Source: Nereocystis luetkeana | Lineage: Eukaryota; Sar; Phaeophyceae; Laminariales; Laminariaceae | Reading direction: 5' to 3' | NCBI GenBank assembly: GCA_031213475.1 | Contig: JARUPZ010000012.1 | Span: forward strand, 11,304,727-11,368,726 | Length of the DNA stretch: 64,000 nucleotides | Shown: piece by piece, positions 46,506 through 58,900 of the stretch | Position numbering within the stretch: the first letter of the stretch is position 1 | Layout of the letters: each line of letters begins with the position of its first letter | Translations under genes and position numbers: made by a program | The notes under the pieces: generated by a model | Database searches by the model: none | Told to the model about the DNA's origin: nothing | The model's input: the letters and a program-made list of their open reading frames with translations, nothing else

Positions 46506-48374
46506 TAAACCTCGTATAACATCAATGTTGATAGCACTACTTCGAAGTAAAATAAAAAAGAAATAGTGAGGGCGCAAAAAAAATACAAAAACATGAAAAA
46601 AAACTATCATTTTTTTTATGATGGGAGCCGAAACCCGAAAACAAGACAGGATTTGTATAGAGATACATGGAGAATTTCGTGCCGGATTCGGAAATTGCAT
46701 AATATTTATTGTGTGCCGTCAATCGTCTTGAATACTTGAGGGCCACTGAAGGGAGAAACCCGCGACACCATCCAAGGGGAGGACGCCTTTTTCATCAACG
46801 GAGCAGGACCACCTTCATCTGGGGTGGCTGGACCAGGATCATCATAATCAAGGGTCGCTGAATCAGTAGACTACAGTAGTGCCATAGGACGTTGATAAAT
46901 CCAGCTCGAAAGGTGAAACATATGAAGAAAGTGGCTCTCGACTTCAAAGAATTGGCAGAGTTTGTTGTTGGATTTGTTGGCAAAACTTGGAAATCGTGAA
47001 TCGGCCTCGTACTCCGCACCAGGTACCAGGTATGCTGTAAAGTAACCTGAACATCCAATCGGTGACTGAGCTCCTCCATCCAAGCGCATTCAGCGCACGG
47101 TTTATCGCATGCGGTAACGTTTGCATGGGTGCCTGCCGTAGCGTGTTCCGTCGTACGAGTATGATGTAATATTCATGCAATAGTCATGCAGTACTCATGC
47201 TGCCTTTTCAACGTTACGTTTGCCAGCCACGCTGCGAGCCGCGCGTAGCTCAAAAAGTAGAAATGGTCAGAAGGGGTATGCCACTGCCGATATATCAACA
47301 CAAGCGAGATGGGGGCTAGGGGGGAAAACGTCCGCGGGAGATGTCGACGCGCGTCCCAATCTGTCTCAAGCTCAATCTGACGAGCTGGCAAGACGCTCAC
47401 ACGCCATGTAGAGCATGCACACCCTTTATAGTTTTTGTTCGGGGACGCTGTTGGCACTGACCGCAGCATGGCGAAGGAACGAGCGTGCACAAGGGTCTCC
47501 CCTTTTTTTACAAACTTGGGGAGGTATGCCCACCCCACATCTACTATTATTAATAGAATGCATGTATTACCCCTTGTTCATTGTCGTCCCTCCCCTTTGA
47601 CCTAAATTATGCCCCTTTATTGGCCGCTTTGGATGCGTTCGATGCTCCGTGGTGAAGCTGTTCTGAACAGACCCACGGCGGAAGTGGTTGTAGTCAAAGG
47701 GGGGGGTCATCCTCATTGCGCACCCTCTAGCGTCACGCTGCTGAAGGGATGACCATCCCAATATAACAATATAGCGTGCCCGGAATATATAAGAAGAAAA
47801 GGGTGTACTCGTACGTGCTCTGCATGTATGTGCTGTGGGCGTCTTGCCAGTGCGTCAGGATTGAATTTGAAGCAGGCTGGGGCACGCGCGGGCACCTCCA
47901 GCGGGTGTGTTTGCCCTAACCCCGCCCACGTTTGGCTGAAGAGGGCAGTTACATTCCAATATATAGTTAGCCTATAATATCATGACACAGGAGTTACACA
48001 ATTTAATCGGGAATTTGGTCGAAAGCCATATTTGAGTGTTTTGAAGCTGTGTGTGGCGCTTCGATCGCGGAAGGGCGTCCGGAATTCGATGGACGTCCAT
48101 AGGGCACGGGATGTAAGACGTCATGGAGGAATTAGTTTTTTTCCATGAAAAGCACTACGAAGTAGTTCGTAGCGATGCCCGAAAAATGGCGTACCTAGGG
48201 TAGACTGTACTCGTAGAGTGTGGGGGCTGCGATTTGAGAGAAGTCGATTTAAGAGAAACATGGATATACACATTTCATTAAGTATTAAAATATACCAGGT
48301 ATCATGTATCCTACATTAAACCCAAGAGATGTGCTCCTAAGACGGGACTGCATTTCTTTAATAAAACCGGTTAA

Positions 48375-48479
48375 CCATTCTAGTACTGCAGTCCCGTTTT
48401 GGGGGAAAACTACCAGGTACCATGGTATGTACTTAGAATTCGAGGGTTTGTCCCCAAAACGGGAAGGATCAAGAGAGGT
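48375..48479. mobile_element. piggyBac-like hairpin MITE copy 3 with nested TACCAGGTA
   Basis: Left flank TTAA. CCATTCTAGTACTGCAGTCC CGTTTTGGGGG... The loop AAACTACTTGGAATT of other copies is interrupted here by CCAGGTACCATGGTATGTA after AAACTA. Confidence 0.75.
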
Positions 48480-49027
48480 CAAATGGCTTGGCATAGTAAA
48501 ATCCGCCAATAAATACTGGTTGACGAGAGATCTACTATTCTACTGTAGGCCTGACACAACCTTCTCTTATTGCATGTCGTAGCCCCCCCTGCCCCTGTAA
48601 CTGACATGCCTCACCTGGCGAAATGATTGCCGGTTTGCCGCAACATCTCCGCCATTGGCATGACGCCATCCACATCCTGCGATCAGACATAATATATCCA
48701 TCACCAGCGCAAGCGATCAGAGATTTGGCGCATGGCCGACACAGCATTCACTTGGCAATTTGTGCTATAAATAGTGCTACCCGCACAGACGAGAACGGTA
48801 TGCGCATATTATACAAACAACCGACGCAGAGAGATTTTTGCGTTTTTTGCGTTTTGCTATCTGCGTCTGTTTTAGTTTTTTTTTTTTTTTTTTTTTTGCT
48901 TAGCTTCATCTTCTTTTTTTAGGTTTTTGTCTGCTATTAATAGTCTCCTTTTTGCTTCCCTGGTGTCCGCAGTGGTGGAGTGCGTATGCTTGTTTTTTGT
49001 TTTTTGCCTCTGTTTTTACTTGAGGTA

Positions 49028-49099
49028 TTTCTTCCACTCCAGAGTTATTGGAGCCTGTCCTGCGACCACGGACTGCATTGAATTGTGAGTTAATGTGAG

Positions 49100-49131
<32 letters not shown>

Positions 49132-49132
49132 G
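49028..49132 (+). mobile_element. (AAC)n-tailed short element, copy 1
   Basis: CTTCCACTCCAGAGTTATTG GAGCCTGTCCTGCGACCACG ... GAATTGTGAGTTAATGTGAG followed by (AAC)11. The body matches copy 2 at 55643 almost base for base, while flanks differ. A 3' simple-repeat tail suggests retroposition. Confidence 0.65.
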
Positions 49133-49886
49133 AGAGAGAGGCGCGTTTCTCGGAAGCTCAGGCGCTGGAAGCAGTAGAGAGCCGGACTGTTTGCTATACC
49201 TTCATCCCCCTAAAGAGTACAGCTTGATGGCTACGTTTGCGATTTGCGAGTATAAAGCTCTACACAATGATCCGCAAGGTAGTACACAAGGTACAAGTGA
49301 CAGCTGCAATACCAACTGCTCTGTTGTTGCGTACCAGGTACCAGGTACGATGCCAGAGGTACCGCCAGTACGTACTTGAGTGGAATATGTACCTTTATAC
49401 CCGGTATACTCGTACCTGGTACGAGTTCGTACAGGTATAATAATCAGAATTGCATTGCCTTAAAATATAAGGTACCTGATATGTACGTTCGTACGTATAT
49501 ATTTACCTTCTGTCTCAATTTCAATGTACCGTTATTAATAGTACCTTATATTCAAGGTCATAATATATGACTCAACGGCGAAATGAAGAAAAATACATCA
49601 TGTCGGCCGGCAGCAGTGTCTACGAGAAGAAACGAAACTCTACAAGCATACAACTTACCTTAACAGCAGGAGAATCGCCGTCACGAGAGCGCACCATACG
49701 CGCACCTACTCGCCAGATCGCCCCGCCGTCGACTAATGGCTGATCCAATCTCCGTTGTACGCTCGTAGCTCGAGAGATCAGAATACAGGCGTTTCAAACA
49801 TGCCTCAAAAATGTTAGTAACTCCATGTTGCGGAACTTTGAAATTCGAGAGGAACAAGCAACAACTGCGGAAACTGTGCCCAGCAG

Positions 49887-49955
49887 GTGATGAGCTCTAC
49901 CCCTGCGGAAATCGTGAGAGAGGCTGCCGAGAAGGACAGCAAGGCGTCTGTTGAG
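49887..49955 (+). CDS. Gene C exon (candidate)
   Basis: CCCAGCAG|GTG ... GTTGAG|GTAAGA. VMSSTPAEIVREAAEKDSKA SVE, a charged helical segment. The donor is strong, the acceptor moderate. It could contain the start codon (ATG at 49890). Confidence 0.5.
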
Positions 49956-52900
49956 GTAAGATGGGCGCTTTGGACCCCCAAGGCTTCGCAACAACTGAGT
50001 TTAGCTCGCCACGGCATCACACAAATCAAATCATCAAATCATCGTTTTCGTATTCCGTTTACGTCTGGTCTACACCAGAAATAGGTGCATTGCCAGCGGC
50101 GGCTGCTCTACCGCACAGCCCACGGCGGCAGTAGTGTTCCCAGTGCCCAGCCAGGCCTGCACCCTCTCGGCAACCCGGTCGCAGCCGAGTTGCGAGGCTT
50201 GCTTCCTCAAGTCCGTGTTGTGTTTTATCGATGATGCAAGCTCAGCACTTTATGTTCCAAGTCGCATTCCGTCATGTAAATACTACCAGGTACTACTGCT
50301 GTCTGTAGATAGATTAGAGGCCAATGGCTGAGGCTCACGAACAAGTAGTACAGCAAGGAGCGCAGCGGCGCAGCAGCACAGCAGCAGCAGCAGCAGCAGC
50401 AGCAGAAACCCTGCTGTAAATTATGATTGGTGCAATTTGTCTACGACGGCACAGCAGCCTGATGTAGCATACTTTCCCTACTCGACTACCGGTAGTCGAA
50501 GCAGCAGTATGATATGCTATGACACGTGCGTTCTCTACACGATCGCCGGTGGTCGAAGCAGCAGTATGAATTGTGTTCGTACCTACCACACAGCACACAT
50601 ACCAGTTTCAGTTTTACTAGTATTATTCGACTCGCCCTAAATGCCGGACGCGCCGGCGAAATATTTCCTGCAGGTCGTTGGTCTGATTATGTTTACGTAC
50701 GCAAGGTTAGGACTGTTACAGCGGTAGGTCTGGGGCCGGGTTAGTCTGGGCCGACTCGGGAGATTGAAATTGACACGTAAGACCTGCAGGAAAAGTTTCG
50801 CCAGTCCGTTCTGCATTTCGCGCAAGCCCTTTAATTGACTCTACAAGAGTCCAAAGGTCGGAACAACCAACCCCGCTCGTTTACTATTGTTAATAGTAAC
50901 AGCATCTGTCACCCAATCACCCACGCTTTCATCGGTTGGTCTCCTGCGTTGCGTCTTACCACCTTTCTTATACACCTATTACGGGGGGGCATAGTTAATA
51001 GGACCTATGGCATACATAAAAACCTATATATTTAACCATTTTTACTAACAATATTTGGTCCTATTAACTATGGTCCCCCGTAATAGATCCCACGAAAAAC
51101 GAAACATAAAACGAACCCTCCCACGACATGAACCAATCTGCCCGCGATCTGCCTGTCTGTCCTTGTCGATATCTGACGTATGGCACGTAACAACATCCAA
51201 CCATAACCCTCGAAACCCTCCCTGTGGGTTGGCGGTGTGGTGGCGTGGTGAACAGACATGGGGGCCGGAGGCGTTCGCTCGTCGCATCCGCACGAAGATC
51301 CACAACTTCGGTGCCCCGTTGCCACCATGGGAAGACAAGGGAGCCCGCCCGACCCCCGCTGCTCGGGGCATCCCTAAATCCATCAACGTCATTCTCCTCG
51401 GACCTACAGGTATGATACCACCACTACACGCCAGTCGGTACACCTCTCTTGACCCTTTTAGCACCGCGCTCCCGTATGTGGGGACAATTCGCTCTAATTA
51501 TAAGTAGTTTGTCCCCAAAACGGGACTGGGGTCCCAAGAGGGTTAACTTTCAGTATACCAGTATACTGCAGTCTCGTTTCGGGGACAAGCCAGTAAAATT
51601 CTAAGTATTCGTCCCCAAAACGGAACCGCGGTCCTGCAGGGGATATTGTAAGAGAGGGCACGATAAGATAAAATACTGCTGTAGTACGGTTAACCCTTTT
51701 GGCACTGCAGTCTCGTTTGGGGGAAAATTGAGGCTCAATTACTTGGAATTTGAGTGGTATGTCCCCAAAACGGGACTGCAGTTCTAAAAGGGTCAATACA
51801 GGCCCAATCGGCTGGAGCCGCCTACACTAAAGCTGCAGTATGTATTTTCCACTCTGTGGATAAGAGAGAGAAGGCTACAGTACAGACGTTGAGAGTTGTT
51901 TTCTGCCTGTGCCACACCTCTATCAAGTGGAGGTGCCCACTAACTAACTTGTACAGCACTTGTTACCCACCACTTTGGGCGAAAATGTAAGGACCGTTTG
52001 ATATTAATATTAATATCTAAACGATCCTTATATTGTTGTCCAACGTGGTACCTGGTATACACTACAGTAGCGTACTGGCCCTCTCATAAGAAAGAACCCC
52101 ACAAGGAGGCACGCCGCAGCACTTCTGGGTAAGGAAAAATTGTTGGGAGCGGTTACACTGAAGTTAGTGTACAACACACCCTTACTAAAAAAAGAGATCA
52201 AGCCTGCCTGGGGCAGTATCCCGATTTCTTGCTAGAAAGCCGGTACTACTGTATTCGTATCCTATAGGTTAACCCTTTTAGGACCCCAGTCCCGTTTTGG
52301 GGGCAAATCACTTGGAATTAGGGTAGTTTGTCCCCAAATCGGGACTGCGGTACTAAAGGGGTTAAGGTCTTCCTTCGGAGCCATTCGGACGTGGGGTGAC
52401 GTTCGTATCATACCAGTATAGGTTAAGGTTTTCCTTCGGAGGCATTTGGACGTGGGGTGACGTTCGTACCATGTAGATGAAGGTTTCCCTTCGGAGGCAT
52501 TCGGACGTGGGGTGACGCAAGTTATAATCCGATGAAAAATCAGACGACGTTTTCGTGCAGCGGAAAAAAACGAAATGCTCCACCAGCCGTTGAAACTGTG
52601 AAGTCTATACGAGTATTATTAATATATGCAGCCCCAAAAAACGAAAGGCGTCACGACCAGCGTAGGAAAAGACCTCGGGTCAGACACTGTGCATGCTGTT
52701 AGTATTTTTGGTGTTGCCGTTTTTTCTGTGAACGGTTTTATAGAAACCCTCGATTTTGGTGGATCAGATCGGTGTGGGATCAGGGTGCCAAGCGTGTGTA
52801 TAACATGACTCACTATTACGGGGGACCATAATAAATAGGACCTACGGTACACACGAAAACTTAAATATTTCGCTATTTTTACTAGCAATATTTGGTCCTA

Positions 52901-55900
52901 TTTATTATGGCCCCCCGTAGTATGGGTGATAAGACAACACACCCCTTGAGACAAAAATTCAGAGGCGATTTTCTCCAGAACTATTGAATAGGGGGGATAC
53001 ACACGACGAAAATGGTGGCGCTGGAAATATGTCGTCGAGAGATGTTCATCGACGCATCGCTCGGCGTATTCAGTACGCTCTCCCCGCTGTCGAGCAAAAA
53101 CCAGCTGCTTTGGAATTAGTCCGGGTGTGTGTGCTATCGTACCACACGTGTAGTAGTGTTGTACGGGAATGGTGTTTTACGGTAATCGTGTTGTACGGTA
53201 CTACGAATAGTGTTACACGGTAATAGTGTTTCACGGTAACAGTGCTATACGGTAATAGTGTTATACGGTAATACGGTATTAAGGTAATAGTTGTTACCTG
53301 GAATACGGTAATAGTGTTGTACGGTAATAGTGTTATACGGTAATATTTAATAGTGTAATACGGTAATGAGGTAATAGTGTTATACTGCTGTAGGCCCTGC
53401 CGGCGGCTAATTATATACCGAGGGGCACCGTGGAGGGCTCAGACCTGGATGGTGTCAGGTCGGCGGGCAATCACGGTGCCAAGCGGGAGCAGGGTCATAA
53501 ATAGTGTACACCTAGTGACCAATAATACCATTAAATAATAGTCTAGTGTATGAAATTGTCCCACAGGCGCGGGTCTACAAATAGTTCCTGTGTTTTTTCG
53601 TATCAGTTGACGGTATGTAATCTCGAGATCCCGTGAAAATTACCCTGGGATATGGCTGCTGCAGCGCCCCGCTGTTCATAGCCCATCGAAGGTGAGCCGT
53701 CGATCTTTTATTGTCACAATCGTCAGCATTATCGGTCGTATCATCATCATTCTCATCATCATCGTCATCATCATCATCATCAGCATCATCTTCAGCGTCA
53801 TCGTCTTTTTCTGTTTGGTTGCTTGCTTGATTGATGGATTGATTGATTTAATGAATATTGGTTGATTATTGATTGATTAATTCATTAATTGATCGAGGAA
53901 CTCCAAGACTACACCTGGTACATGCTTTCCGTTGAAACCCCTATCTAGATCGCCCCCGCTAAACTCAGACTTTCACACGTTGCCTTCCTTGTGGTTGTGG
54001 CCGCGCAATATCAACCAGGTTCCGGCAAGTCGTCGCTGATATACACATGGTGGAGAGCACTAAGCGGAAGCGTCACGGGCAAGGAGAAATTTCTTGCGGA
54101 AAATGTGCACGATGTGAGTGGAATACCTACCGCTCTGTCTCTGTTCCGGAATGTAGTCAACTCTGTTCCGGATTATAGTCAACGCTTGGGCTCTGACGTG
54201 AACATGAAACGGAGCTTACATTCCCGGCTAGAGTGGTATTCATATTGACCATGACGTGTCCATTTTGGGACCCACGCCCGCATTGCGATCGAAATATGAA
54301 ATATGTGTTGATATTGACCATTATGTGTCCATGTTGGGACCCACGCCTGCGTTATGCGACCCGAAATATATATATATATATATATATATTCATATTGAGC
54401 AGTGCGAATTCATTTTGGGACCCCCGCCTGCATTTTTGCGATCGAAAAAAGTGCTAACGTTGTCTTATCAGCCGTGTCGATAATGTTAGCACCCGGCGAT
54501 GCGGGTAGTATCATCCCCGTGCTGCGTCTGCAGCGCAGTGCAGTGCAGTGCAACACTGTATTCCGGACACTAAATGTATCGTATTACTACCGTAGGCTGC
54601 CTTGTTTTGAGGAGGTGCCATCGACCGCGCGGTGAAGGCGGGTGGTTCAGGCTCCATCCCATTGGCTAACATGTACCCCGGACAGAAACATAAGTACCGC
54701 TCAGACATTAATGTGAAGACGAAGCGGTCGTAATAGTTCCGTCCGGAGTAGTACAAGGCACCTGGTACTAGCCACCCCCCCCCGCGTATATAAGTTCCCT
54801 ACTAATTCAACCCCCCTTTCCCCTATATCGTACATCCCTCGTTATTTCCCCCCAGTCATTCCTGCAGCGGTTACGCGTCGGCTGGAACGCCAAAGACGGC
54901 CAAGAAAATCGACGACGGACACAGCAGGGTGCCTCCTCCTCCCCCTCCTCTGCGCTCGGCGCCGCGAGCGCCAGCCGTGCCGGCAACCCTTCTCTAGGAG
55001 GAACGGCACCCGTCGGCAGCGGTGGTGGTGTTAGGGGCAGGGAAAGCATGATGTCCGCGGCCCCGAGGCATGGGACGTTGGGGCTTGACGCCTTCCAGCT
55101 GCAGGCACCCGATCCCCACAGGGGGTCAGGGGGCATCACGGTACACGATACGAAGGGACAGCAGTTTTTCACCCAAGAAGAGGAGAGGTGAGGAGTAAAA
55201 ACGCCTTCGAAGGCGTCATGGTAGGGAGGCGAATATGCTGTTTATATGAGAGCGGTCATGTTTGTGCGCTTGGCTGCCTCTTTTGGCCTTATTATACTGG
55301 TTTTAGTGTAGGGTCGGTCAGTCAAGGGGTCAAACCGCAGGGGACCGGTCTTTCTGTGCGCGTCAAGGCCTCTATAAGCTTATTATACTGGTTTTAGTGT
55401 GGGGGGGCGTCAGTCATAGGGTCAAAGTGTGGGAGACCGGTCTTTTGGGTTTGTCGAGGCCTCTTTTGATATTCTTGTACTAGTTTTAGTGTATTGCGCG
55501 GACAGTCGAGGGTCAAACCGAAGGAGACCGGTCTTTTTGGGGTTTGACAAGCCTTGTTTAGGCGTTTTTATACCAGTTTTAGTTAAGGGGGCGGTCAGTC
55601 AAGGGATCAAATCGAAGAAGACTTGGCATGCCACTCTAGCGTTCTTCCACTCCAGAGGTTATTGGAGCCTGTACTGCGACCACGGACTGCATTGTATTGT
55701 GAGTTAATGTGAGAACAACAACAACAACAACCTCGTACTTTTGGACTGTGGAATTAATTTAACAAGTAACAGGTAGGTTATATTTTCCGGCCAGTGGTGC
55801 CGTAACAACCTGGTGTTTTTTAATGCTGTAACTACCTGGCGGGCGACTTAGTGAGCGCCGACATGTTAGCATACCAGGTATATATTTATTGTACCCCGCA

Positions 55901-58900
55901 AGTAATACTGTACGTACAGGTAGTCAGATTTTCCCATGCCGAGCGCTACCAAGCTATTCGTTCATACTTGTGCGGACCTCTGAATCAACTACGAGGGTCT
56001 TGTCTGAAAACCGACTTACTTCTTGGAACCGACTAACTTCCCTGCTTTAGAACAGCACCCACCTTTTTATTGGGGGAAACTACGGTAGTTAGGGTTTACT
56101 GCATGATAATGTTTGCAGCAATAAAGAGGTGACAAAATAGCCCTACAAGAAAATGCACATCCCTTTTGGCGAAAAGGGAAAGGGGGGCATACGCGGGGGT
56201 TCCGCAGCACATTTTACGAAACGGTTACAAATACGCTAGCTTTGAGCTCGACCGATGGAGGGGTGGTGGTGGTGGTGGTGGTGGCGACGGCGGTGGTGGT
56301 CGGGATGGTGCAGGGTCTTGGTCGTGATAAGATTGGATTGAAGTGTGCGCTGGTTTGGGTATGGTTTGGATTGGTCTGTTCTTATTTTGTGTGGTACGGT
56401 CCGGTTCGGTTCGGTTCGGTTCGGTCCGGTCCGGTCCGGTTTGGTTCGGTTTGGTCCTTTCGGGTTTGTCCTTTCGGGTTGGGTCGGTTTTGTTATGTTT
56501 ATATTTCGGTCAAATTGTTCCACGTACATATGCGCTCAGGTAAGTTTGGACTATGAACCATACTTACACGTGTTTCGCCTTTCGCATAACCGGCGTGTGT
56601 AAAAGCGGTTGCGTGGCGCCGGCACAAGCTTAAGCTTATCGTGGTGGCCGACATACCTTGTGACCGCTTTGATTTACCTCTGCGGCGGGTCAGGTTCGCG
56701 GAGCAAATGCTTCAGGGCAAGGTCAAGGAAGGAAGCGCGGTCGACAGCCAAAACTTCAAGTGAGTCGGTTCTCCAGCTCCGTCCCACTTGCCTCTGAATC
56801 GCGGGGGGGAGAGGGCGGGGGGGGGGTACTCGCATCAATGCATGGCCGTAGTTGTATGACCGTAGACCCTCGCATCCCTACAAGGCCGGGACGGAGCACG
56901 TCGGGGGGGAGGGGGGTGTACTCGATAGGAGATATGTACCCGATCTCATGTATGGCCGTAGTCGTATGACCATAGACCCTCGCGTCCCTACAAAGACGTC
57001 GGGGGGGTGTACTCGATAGGAGAGATATACTCGATCTCATGCATGGCCGTAGTCGTATGACCATAGACCCGGGGGGGGGGGGTACGGGGATGTGGCGACT
57101 CAATTTTATGTTTGCTGTGATTCACGTGGCTTTTTCTTGCTAGGTAGGAATACGCTGAGGCTATACTATGCACATGCCAAAGGAAACGCATGCGGTTGTT
57201 ATGTGTGTCGCGGTTTTGTGGAGAGCCACTTGGCGCCGCAGCGCCCTGGGTCATTTGGGCTCATTTTTATGCCTTTCCTTGTACTCGTATGCATAGCGCT
57301 GAGAGTTGGCTGTCTATGTGTCGCCGGTCAGTTTCTACTGTAGCTCGCTAGGTATTGGGGTGAGGTACGTGGGGTAAATGATAGGGATGTAAGTTGGCTG
57401 ACTGGAAGTTTCCGACCAGTCTCTGACTGGCTAGGTATTCCAGTTAGTTGCGTGCGGTGAGTGATAAAAACTGTGAGTTGGCTGACTACATGTCACCGAC
57501 GAGTTCAGTCGTGGTTGGCTAGGTTTAATTGCGTGGGGTAAATGATAAGAGCTGTGAGTTAGCTGACTATATGTCGCCGACTAGTTACTCCCTGGTAATT
57601 GGCTAGGTAGTACGGTTAATTGCTTGGGGTAATCGATAGGGCTGTGAGTTGGCTGACTATAAGTCGCCACGTAGTCACTAGTTGGCTAAGTATTACGGTT
57701 AGTTGCGTGGGGTAATTAATAGGACCGTGCTTTGGCTGGCTCTAAGTCGCCAACTAGTTACTAGTCGGCTAGGTGTTGCGGTTTGCTGCGTGGAGTAATT
57801 GGCGGAGTTTCTGATGTTTTGTGTCTGACTGGCGCATTTATAATAATGGCTCGAACTGTGACTTTTTTGTCAATGAGGACTAACGACAGAGTCGGTTGGC
57901 TTACTTCACCACCCAACTTGTGGTTATCATTGATAAGCAGCCGTCGAGTCCGTCCAAGGCATAACTTACTCGCAGGCCTAGTGATGTGAGTTATTTTGAC
58001 GACGATTTCAATCCGAATCACCCCGACAACTACAAATCGAATCACCTTGACGGTTACTCAATCGAGTCACCTCGACGGTTACTCAATCGATCCACCTCGT
58101 CGGTTTCAAATCAAACCACCTCGACGGTTACAAATCAAGTTACCTCGATGTTTCTGCATCGAATCACCTCGACGGTTACAAACCAAATCACCTCGTCGTT
58201 TACAAATCGAATCACCACGACGGTCACAAATCAAACACGGTGGTGCTGCAGCGCATAAGAAAAAAAAACGTTTCTTTTACACAAATGTAAGTTTGGTGCC
58301 AAAGGGAAGAGGAGTGTCTTGGGATGCATGCATTCGATAGCAAACATGATATCAAATATACTATTTTTACAGCTATTTTTACAGCTATGATATGAGTCGG
58401 CAGGATGTCACGACTAATAACTACCAGGTACCAGGTAATCGGTAGGTGCCGTTACAGTTCCAACTAACTGACTTTAGTCGACTCGTTGCTGGCGAAGCTA
58501 GCAGGTGGTTTGCCGGCTTACCGAGTCGGCCAAGTCAGCACCTCCGGGAAACGACTACCAGGTATTGGCTAGATAGTGCCCTAGGCTGTGCCGACTCAAA
58601 GTTCTAGCTACTTCAATAGGATACCAGTCTTTTTGTCTCGTCAAGGCCCGTTTTGGCCGTATTATACTAGTTTTTAGTATAGGGAGCGGTCAGTCTAAGT
58701 GATATCTCCGTGGTGTCCTACGTATCAATAGCCTATTTGTTCAACATCCGCCCGCGATGCACTCGATTTTGTTCGAGTGCGTGACACCTGTCTTCTTCGT
58801 TTCTCTTCCCCCCGGCTTGTACATCTCCGCGTCAAGTCTAGTACACCTCGGATACATAATCTACAGATCATTCCCAATTCACGACTTCGACGTTTCAAGT

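Larger units (their letters stand above)
46510..49880. other. Divergent spacer between genes A and C
   Basis: Expected to hold the promoters of both genes, but no core promoter element can be supported. Contents: three TACCAGGTA sites (47024, 48293, 48411), a hairpin MITE at 48375, an (AAC)n-tailed repeat at 49028, T-runs near 48870, and many GTAC-rich words at 49320-49520. Confidence 0.4.

Noticed and set aside
50080-50330. Minus-strand frame SSIKHNTDLRKQASQLGCDR as an exon
   Set aside because: Protein-like, but no convincing splice sites and it conflicts in strand with gene C.
53991-54248. ABC or AAA ATPase based on GSGKSS
   Set aside because: No Walker B or further motif, and the residues after the loop are not typical. 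The preferred acceptor removes GSGK.
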